64,000 nt of DNA from Thozetella sp. PMI_491 (Eukaryota; Ascomycota; Sordariomycetes; Chaetosphaeriales; Chaetosphaeriaceae): assembly GCA_021432635.1 (NCBI GenBank), contig MU270024.1, forward strand, positions 1,102,906 through 1,166,905, read 5' to 3'. The notes under the pieces were generated by a model. That model had not been told where the DNA came from, did no database searches, and saw only the letters and a program-made list of their open reading frames with translations. The translations under genes were made by a program, and so were the position numbers. This document shows, piece by piece, positions 56,879 to 64,000 of this stretch (positions within the stretch are counted from its first letter, which is position 1; each line of letters opens with the position of its first letter).

Positions 56879-59800
56879 ATGCAGGGGCTCGTTCCTCCGG
56901 TATGTCTTCGGTCTCTCCTCTTCTTTACGTCTGTGGTTTGGGCGAATTCAGGCCCGCTACCTGGTTTTGCTGCGCCCTCGGCCCGTGACCGACCCAAATT
57001 TCGATATTGGTCTGCCCTCCATCCCTCAAAAAGGACCCGCCTCCTGCTTGCATAAACTCACCGCGCCGCAGGTTTCCGGATGCGAGCGTGGCACCCGAGG
57101 TCATCCGCGAGGATGTGAAGGCCATCAAGGACGCCGGCGGAGGCGGCCTCGAGTTTCTGCCCTTTTACAACTACGGACAGGGCCCTCCCCTGACCGACTG
57201 GTCCAAGTACGGGTTCGGGACGCCACCTTTCAAGGACCTGTTGGTCGCTGCCTTGAACGCAAGCGCCGAGCATGGCCTCGTGTTTGACTTTGCCCTGGGC
57301 CCGAACCAGGGACAGGGCGTGCCTTCGGCGCCGGAGTCGCCGGGTCTCGCATATGAGCTCGTCTTTGGTAGCAAGAGGCTGGACGCGGGTAAGAGCTTGA
57401 ACGGGAGTCTGCCTGCTGCAGAGCCACATTTCAACTACGAAGGGCTAGCAAGCTTCATCAACGCGCCGCTTTTGTTCGGAGAGAATCGGTTGGTCGCCGT
57501 AGTAGCAGCAGAAGTGCTATCTTCCAGCTCACAAACCCGCGGGCGAAGACGTACAGTCCTAAGAGAGTCGAGCGTCGTGGACCTCACGCACCGCGTTGAT
57601 GGTCAGCGGCTCTCGTGGACCGCGCCGGCAGATTCCCAAGGATATGAAGTGTTTGCATTCTATGAGCGGTATACAAACACAAAGAACTGTATCTCGGTGA
57701 GCAGCGCCACAACAGTTCTTGGTAATGGCTCCTGGATGGTGGACCACTTCAGTGCCAATGGAGCCAAGAAGATGACCGGCTTTTGGGATAGCAATCTCTT
57801 CGACGATCGCGAGACGCGGGGACTGCTGCGCGCGGCAGGAGGATACTGTGAGTCCCGAGAACACATAGCAATGTAGGATAGATGAGCTCACACAACCCAC
57901 CTAGCCTGGAAAGACAGCCTCGAGATGATGGCAGCACTGTGGTGGACACCGGGATTCCTGGACAACTTTCAGCGCAACCGGGGCTACAGCGCCGTACCAT
58001 GTCTCCCCGTCCTCTTCCAAGCTGGCAACTCGTGGAACGGTTTCTCGCCACCGTACAATACGACCTTTGTCTTCGACACTGATGCGGCCGCCAATGGTGG
58101 TGCATGCAATCAAGACTACAAGTTGACACTGAATGAAGGCTACCAGGAATACCTTGGATATTTACAGAACTGGTCGGTATCTCTAGGGGTTGAGCACTCC
58201 GCACAGCCCGCGTACAATCTCCCGCTCGACATGGTATGCTGCACCTACCTTGCCACTCCTGGTGCTGCTGGCTAAAAGCTGTATCCCGCGTAGATGAGTG
58301 ATGTCCCGATCGTGGGAGCTCCAGAGCTCGAGTCCCTCGGCTTCAGCGAGAGCATCGACCAGTATCGGCAGATGGCCGGGCCAGCGCACATAGCAGGCCG
58401 CACCGTCCTCTCGACCGAGATCGGCGCAAAGTCGATCGGGGCGTACGCCCTGACGGTGCCACAGCTGGTCAAGCTCTTTCGGGGTTCGTACGCTGGCGGC
58501 GTCAACACGATGGTGATCCATGGCTTCCCCTACAGCGGCGACTACGCGGGCACAACTTGGCCCGGTTACGCCCCCTTCCAGTATCGATTCACCGACATGT
58601 GGGGGCCCCGTATGCCGGCCTGGCGCCACCTGGACGACGTTCTGCTTTATGCTGCACGCAATACCCATGTGGCGAAGGTGGGCGCGCCCAAGGTCGACCT
58701 GGCGTTTTATTGGTCCGGCCAGTCTTTCGCGGGGCGGGATATCTACCCGGGCGACACAATTAGAGCGGCCGGTAGCTCAGTCCCTTCTTGACCCGCCCAG
58801 TACAGGTCGTAGCTAACAAGGGGTCCCTAGGCTATACGCACGAATATCTCGGGTTCAGCAATATTGCCTCGCTGGCAACACGAGCCGCGAATGGAACCTT
58901 GGCCCCGGACGGCCCCGCTTACCGGGCACTTGTGCTGTACAACCAGGCCCAGATCACAGCCGCCGCGGCCGGGGCACTCCTAGATCTGGCCCAGGCCGGA
59001 GTCCCGATCTTCATCGTCGGGAACGCCCCCAACGTCACGCTGGGGAAGATCGGTCAGCGGGACGTATCGACGCGCATGGGAAGCCTTCTCAACCACCCGG
59101 GCGTTCACTCTGTACCGGCGAGTGAGTTCGGCCCAGAGCAACTCGCCAGCGCAGGCGTTCAACCTAGGGCAGCAGTTGTCTCTGCTGTTGGGGGGAACAC
59201 CAGCCAGCTTTATACAACGTGGAGGTCGGATACGGGTCGGGGCGTGGATGTCGTGTTTGCCTATAATCGCGGGCCGACTGGTACGTTTAAGCTACGCTGT
59301 GAGACGCAGCCGGGTCGCGTCCCTTGGATACTAGACGCTTGGACGGGCGTGCAGGACCGTCTCGCCGTTTTTACTCAGCAGAACGGCACCACCACGGTTG
59401 ATCTACAACTGAACCAAGAGCAGACCGCCCTGATCGCCTTCAGTGACGGAGGCCAGAGTTTCAACAACACAACGCTGCACGCGTCTCGGCACTCCGAGAA
59501 CGTAGCGAAGCTCCAATTCGACCCTTCCGACCGCCTCGAAGCACTAGTATGCAACGATGGGAAGGATGCGGACGTGGATCTCGCTAATGGAACTACCGTC
59601 ACGATCCCAGCCCAGTCGAGGGCACCGAACATCACAGCCGGGCCGTGGAACCTCATGGTTGAGTCGTACGTACCGAGCGACGAGCCAAGTTCGGTGAAGG
59701 GTCGCGTCCAGCTAATGGGGCCGTTTCAATTAACCTCATTACTCCCGTGGACGCAGATCCCGGGGCTCCAGAACGCCAGCGGCATCGGTACCTACACTAC

Positions 59801-60149
59801 CACCTTCGTAGTGCCGAATGACACGGCACCTGCCTCGCACGCCGTGCTGCTGCACCTCGGCCCCGTTCGCAACACGATGCGAGCGTGGGTGAATGGCAAG
59901 CTAGCGCCACCCGTGGACCCGGCGAGTCCTGTCGCGGACGTGTCGCCTCTTGTAGCCCCGGGGAGGAACGAGCTGCGGATAGAAACATCTAGTACGCTTT
60001 TCAACGCCGTCAAGGCGCGACTGGCGACGCTGCGTACGGCCGCGGCGTCTCCTGACCACCCGGAGTACTACACGAAGCCGGGGTATGCGGATTACGGACT
60101 GGTGGGGCCGGTTGTGCTGCAATACCTCCGTCGGGTTCGGGTGGCATGA
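56879..60149 (+). CDS. secreted GH106-like glycosidase, probable frameshift
   Basis: The exons are 56879-57009, 57072-57847, 57905-58233 and 58294 onward. The first codes for a signal peptide (MQGLVPPVCLRSLLFFTSVVW) and RDRPKFRYW, which exon 2 completes as FPDASVAPEVIREDVKAIKD and GGGGLEFLPFYNYG, the N-terminal signature of the GH106-like (alpha-L-rhamnosidase-related) family in fungi. Further signatures are SWMVDHFSANGAKK, GAPELESLGFSES and STEIGAKSIGAYALTVP. The C-terminal part, PDGPAYRALVL to the end at 60149, includes a galactose-binding-like module (RNTMRAWVNGKLAPP). Near 58770-58800 the frame changes by two bases: upstream stops with IRAAGSSVPS, and the next frame resumes at VVANKGSLGYTHEYLG. 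No intron above 30 bp fits, so I suspect a frameshift or an assembly error. Extracellular. Confidence 0.82.
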
Positions 60150-60888
60150 CGGGGGAGGAGGGGCTCCGCTTGAGTGCCAGGGACTTGGTGAATGCATAGC
60201 AACTAGTATGCATTTTACCTAGATCTGCACCGTGCTGCTTACCTAGTTTCAAGGATATGCGAGGCGACGCTTCGGTGATTGGCAAACAAAGCATATCTCC
60301 CCTGGAGAACCATGACAGGAGCGGTGCTAGCTAGGTTAGCTAGTAATGCCAATACCTGTAAACGTGTCTGCCTATTCCTTACTCATCGAACGAGTGCTCG
60401 CTACCCCGGGCAGAAGCCTCTTGCCGGGCGCTCGCAAAATATTCTTATGCTCGAAATAGAATCGGCAGGTGGCTCCACCGTACTGCCCAAGTGCATCAAA
60501 GTCGGCGTAACGAAGACCGACTGGGCAGGCGGCTCCACCGTATGTGCCCAAGTGCATCAAAATCCGCGTAACGAAGACCGACTGGGTTACGGCGAACTTT
60601 TGTAGAGGTTCAGCCTTAGCCCGAGCCTGCAGCTATCCCGTGGGTGGTGTTTTGTCGAATGAGCTCCATAGGTGGAGTGGGCATCGCTGCAGACAGTGCG
60701 GCACGGCTTGGGAGAAGCAATTTAAAAACGTGCGGGCCCTGGCCTTCTTGCTAGGTTCGAGCGGCCGCCGCCGAATTATTTAGCTTATGACTTGATTACT
60801 TCTTTGCCGTCAAAACAATTGGGAATATCATCCAAGGGAGCGCCGTACGAAGTATCAGCGCGAGGGCAGGACCGCCGACACCTACAAA
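60150..60888. other. intergenic with tandem duplication
   Basis: Apart from the 60-bp tandem pair listed separately, no gene is seen. The last 100 bases are the leader of the flavin monooxygenase gene. Confidence 0.45.
60464..60584 (+). repeat. 60-bp direct tandem duplication
   Basis: Two adjacent units, 60464-60523 and 60524-60584, differ at only a few positions. Both contain GGCTCCACCGTA, CCCAAGTGCATCAAA and CGTAACGAAGACCGACTG. It lies between two genes and shows no coding role. Confidence 0.85.
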
Positions 60889-62581
60889 ATGCAGAACCCC
60901 AAGATCCGAGTGGCGGTCGTCGGAGCCGGTGAGTCCCAATTTTTATTCTCCGGCGCGGCCGGGGTCCCGCATGGCTAACGCTGGCGTGCAGGATTCGCCG
61001 GCTTGGCCGCCGTCAAGCAGTGCCTCGACGCCGACCTCGAGGTGGAGGCGTTCGAGGCGCTGGGGCACATCGGCGGGCAGTGGGCGTACCAGGACTGCGC
61101 GCTCGACTCCGACGCGTCCGCCGTGTGGTCGTCCATCTACGCCGGCACGCTGCTCAACTCGTGCCGCGACACGACTAGCTTCACGGATTTCCCCCTGGAC
61201 CCGGCCCGCTACGGCGACTACTTCAACCACCGGCTGTATCTGCGCTACCTGTGCGAGTACGCCAGCCACTTCGACCTGGAGAAGCACGTCCGGCTCCGGA
61301 CCAAGGTACTGCGCTGCGTGCCTCATGACGACGGGAAGTGGACCGTGCGCATCCAGGGCCCGGAGGGAGCACCCGAGGAGAAGACGTTCGATGCCGTGTT
61401 CGCCTGCACCGGCCATCTGTCCACCCCTGTGGTGCCCGAGTTTCCCGGCCGAGACAGCTTCCGGGGCCAGTCCTTCCACAGTCACTTCTACCGCACGCCA
61501 GGGCCGTTCGAGGGCAAGCGGGTAGCCATCATCGGCCTGGGTAGCTCGGCCGTAGACATCGCCTGCGAGATCGGGCCGCACGCCAAAGAGGTGTCTCTAG
61601 TCACTCGGCGTGGTGGCTGGATCTTGCCGCGATATGTTCTGGGCAAGCCGCTCGAGGCTTGGGATTGTGAGCAAAGCCCTTCCCCCGCGGCGACGACGAT
61701 CAGCTGCTAACGGTAGACTCCTAGCCCGACTAACTCAGGTGGTGATCCCGCCGAAAATCAGCGAGTGGCTGCAGACGAAGCTGCTGCAGCTGGTGGACAT
61801 CGAGGCCCCCAAGGAGCTCGTCCCAGACCACACCGTGCTCTCGCAGAGCCCGACGATCCGCGGCGACTTCCTGGAGAAGGTGGCTAGCGGAATTGTCAAT
61901 ATCAAGCGCGCATCGGTTGACGCCGTCACTGAGACGGGCCTCCAGCTGTCGACGGGCGAGGCACTTGAGGCAGACGTCATAATATATGCGACGGGCTACG
62001 ACTACTTTGATCTCCCGTACCTCCCGGACGACGCCGTGCGGGCCAAGGGGAGCCCGGCAGGGGCCATAGACCTGTACAAGCTGACGATGTCTCCGCAATA
62101 CTCGAACCTCTTTTTCCTCGGCTATATCGAAACCCTCGGGCCATTCCCGCCGACGGTCGAGGGGCAGGCCCGACACGCCACGGCCGTGCTCGAGGGCCGC
62201 ATCAAGCAGCCATCTAAGGAGGAAATGTGGGCGCAAATCAAGAAGTGGCAGGCACACCAGGCTAAGGCAGTGGTGGACTCGGAGCGCCACCGCGTGCTAG
62301 AGCACCCTCTTCCCTATCTGGACGACCTCCTCGCGCCGCTGGGTATTGCTCCAACCTTTGGTAGGCTGCTGGGCAAGGTGTTCACCAGCAACCCCTGGGA
62401 GGCGCTCGGGGTGCTCAACGCTGTGTACTTTGGGGTCCCTACGAGCGCGCAGTACCGGCTGTTCGGCCACGGGAAGACGGAGGCGCTGGCCCGCGAGACG
62501 GTGCTGCGGGTGGCGGGAGGGAAAAAGAAGCTGAGCGACAAGGAGGTTAAGATGCTCGCCGAGCAGAGGCGGCCCGAGTAG
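60889..62581 (+). CDS. flavin-containing monooxygenase (FMO type)
   Basis: Exons 60889-60928, 60992-61666 and 61725-62581 give 523 residues. The FAD-binding Rossmann motif GAGFAGLAAV is completed across the first intron. The sequence IGGQWAYQD fits the flavin family. The FMO fingerprint FRGQSFHSHFY (FxGxxxHxxxY type) is present, followed by the NADPH site VAIIGLGSSAVDIACE. The conserved GYDYFDLPYLP and LFFLGYIETLGPFP regions follow. The protein should be cytosolic or membrane-associated and oxidise nitrogen, sulfur or carbonyl groups with NADPH and O2; Baeyer-Villiger activity cannot be excluded. The C-terminal region after YGIAPTFGRLL-type helices is variable. The tiny first exon (40 bases) is supported by an MQNPKIRVAVVG start and a clean GTGAGT donor. 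The substrate is unknown. Confidence 0.9.
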
Positions 62582-64000
62582 GACAGGCTGTCAGCCGCCG
62601 TGCCAGCTCTCTGCATTCTTCCCAAGCCCGCCGCCTGCCTGCTTGCCACGTAGAAGCGTGGGGCGATGATGCGCCTGATGCGCCTGATGCATTTGCTGCG
62701 AACTCATGTGATGAGGCTCTTCAGTGGGCCTGTACAACATATGACGTGTACGATGCGGGAGCCGTTTTCTTTTGCTGTACCATTACCATACCAATACCAG
62801 TCTCCTAGTTACTTTTAGAAATGTCTTGGTCCTGAGACCTTAATCTGCGTGCTCCCTGCGCCGGCTCTTGAAGGAGCCGTTTCTGTTTCTGTATTGGATA
62901 ACGGCCAAACGTGGATGTGGGTGTGGAATGCGTCCCGACCCATCGGGATCAGCTTCGAATGAATAGGGTGGATCCCTAAGCCGAATACCGCACTCCGGTT
63001 GGCTAGCTGGGGCTGGCAGGCGAGCAATGGATGAGATCATGGAGGACGGTGAAGAAGCTCCGGTGAGCCATTGGGGGATCGACGGCCACACAACTATCAA
63101 AGCCATGCGATACTTCTTCTGGAACGCCTGAGGGAGCGAGAGCTTTAGTGTGTCGCAGAGTAGGACACGTGGAACTGCGGCGCCGAGAGATCGCTCTGTT
63201 TACGTCAACTGTTCGTACCGTTGACTACTAAGAGCGCCAGTGCGTTACTTTTTTGATCTCGTCAAGATCGGCCACCCATTACCAAACCTCCGCGCAAGCC
63301 ACCCGCTGTGGCGCGTCAGACTCCTGCTCTTCCTGGGCCCCCAATGCACTCCTTTCCTCCCGTGGTGTACTATGTAAATGAAGCCTGCAAACGTCTGTGG
63401 GCAGAGAGGACGCCCCCGAATGGGCCAGTTTGCCAGGATCGCCGATGGCGACGGGGTGGTTGCTGCAGGTCCTGCAAGGTACGCCCGGGAGGTAGAGCAA
63501 CGAAGACGTCAGTCCCCTAGGACCTTCTGATCCGGCCCCGGATGTGCTCCCGTGAAACGCGGCGCGGGAGCGAGTTGGTTGCGAGGTTGCGTCAAGCAGG
63601 GTCGATCACCACTGCCTTGGATCCGGGCGGACCCTTGCAACCCTGGCCTTGTCTAGTGCACATCCGCGCGCCAGGGCTCGCGGCCCCATCCTGCCGAGGA
63701 ATTGATGGCCCAAGGAGACGGAAGGGCAAGAGAGCAACACGAGGTGGGAAGGTGGGCTTGGATCGCGATCAAGTGTGGAAAGGGGGGGCGGGATCCGCAA
63801 GTTTCGAGAAAAAAACCGGGACCCGCCTGCCGTTCACTCACTGGCCGACGGCGCCAGGCAAAACCAGGGTCTTCGGGTCTTCGCATCATTCCTCGCCTGG
63901 GCCGAAAGCCAACGCAGATGTCATCACCTCCCCTTCTCGGCGACCCGTGCCTTCCTTGGCCTGTGCCGAGTGGGTGGGAGACCGCCTTGGACGGGGGCGA
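62582..64000. other. right end, no gene recognised
   Basis: No supportable gene in the last 1.4 kb. Frames on both strands are short and motif-free. The direct repeat GATGCGCCTGATGCGCCTGATGCATTTG occurs near 62668-62695 as a simple run of the GATGCGCCT unit. Confidence 0.4.

Overview
The window is nuclear DNA of a filamentous ascomycete (Pezizomycotina, most likely a sordariomycete). The genes are split by short introns of about 50-120 bp with GTRNGT-type donors and CTRAC-like branch points. They encode fungus-specific families: a Zn2Cys6 regulator, a fungal rhodopsin-domain membrane protein, a HET-NACHT-WD40 NLR, a GH106-like glycosidase, RPA43 and a cytosolic S24 ribosomal protein. I rebuilt exon structures by eye from splice signals, reading frame and family knowledge; every structure given closes in frame except where a break is stated. 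The species cannot be named from sequence alone.

Layout. Positions 1-32 kb look accessory: sparse genes, long empty spacers, many secreted proteins and broken genes. In order they hold an M43 secreted metalloprotease, a small SRPBCC protein, a Zn2Cys6 regulator divergent from a short-chain dehydrogenase, a bacterial-type S1 protease (alpha-lytic/streptogrisin type), a 3-4 kb gene graveyard (13.0-16.0 kb), an MDR alcohol dehydrogenase, a small cysteine-containing secreted protein, a rhodopsin-domain membrane protein, a secreted protein made of three repeated exon modules, a PNPOx-like protein with a membrane tail, a catalase-related pseudogene, an alpha/beta hydrolase and a secreted metallo-beta-lactamase-fold protein. 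A large HET-NACHT-WD40 receptor follows (32.8-36.8 kb), then an APC-family permease with seven exons.

From about 40.9 to 53.6 kb the window carries housekeeping genes: RPA43 (RNA polymerase I), an NmrA-like reductase, a 1519-residue acidic nuclear protein whose two ends resemble coilin, a small secreted or GPI-tailed protein, RPS24, and an EFM3/FAM86-like lysine methyltransferase divergent from RPS24. The right end returns to accessory character: a cysteine-containing secreted protein, a 2 kb empty stretch, a GH106-like secreted glycosidase with a probable frameshift, a 60-bp tandem duplication and a flavin monooxygenase. The last 1.4 kb shows no gene.

Functional picture. The left arm reads as an environment-facing repertoire (proteases, secreted proteins, oxidoreductases, surface receptor) next to an allorecognition-type NLR. 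The most interesting items are the coilin-like gene, the exon-module triplication in a secreted protein, the bacterial-type protease, the NLR, and the cluster of decayed genes. No complete biosynthetic core enzyme (PKS, NRPS, terpene synthase), no intact transposon, no tRNA and no CRISPR array was seen.
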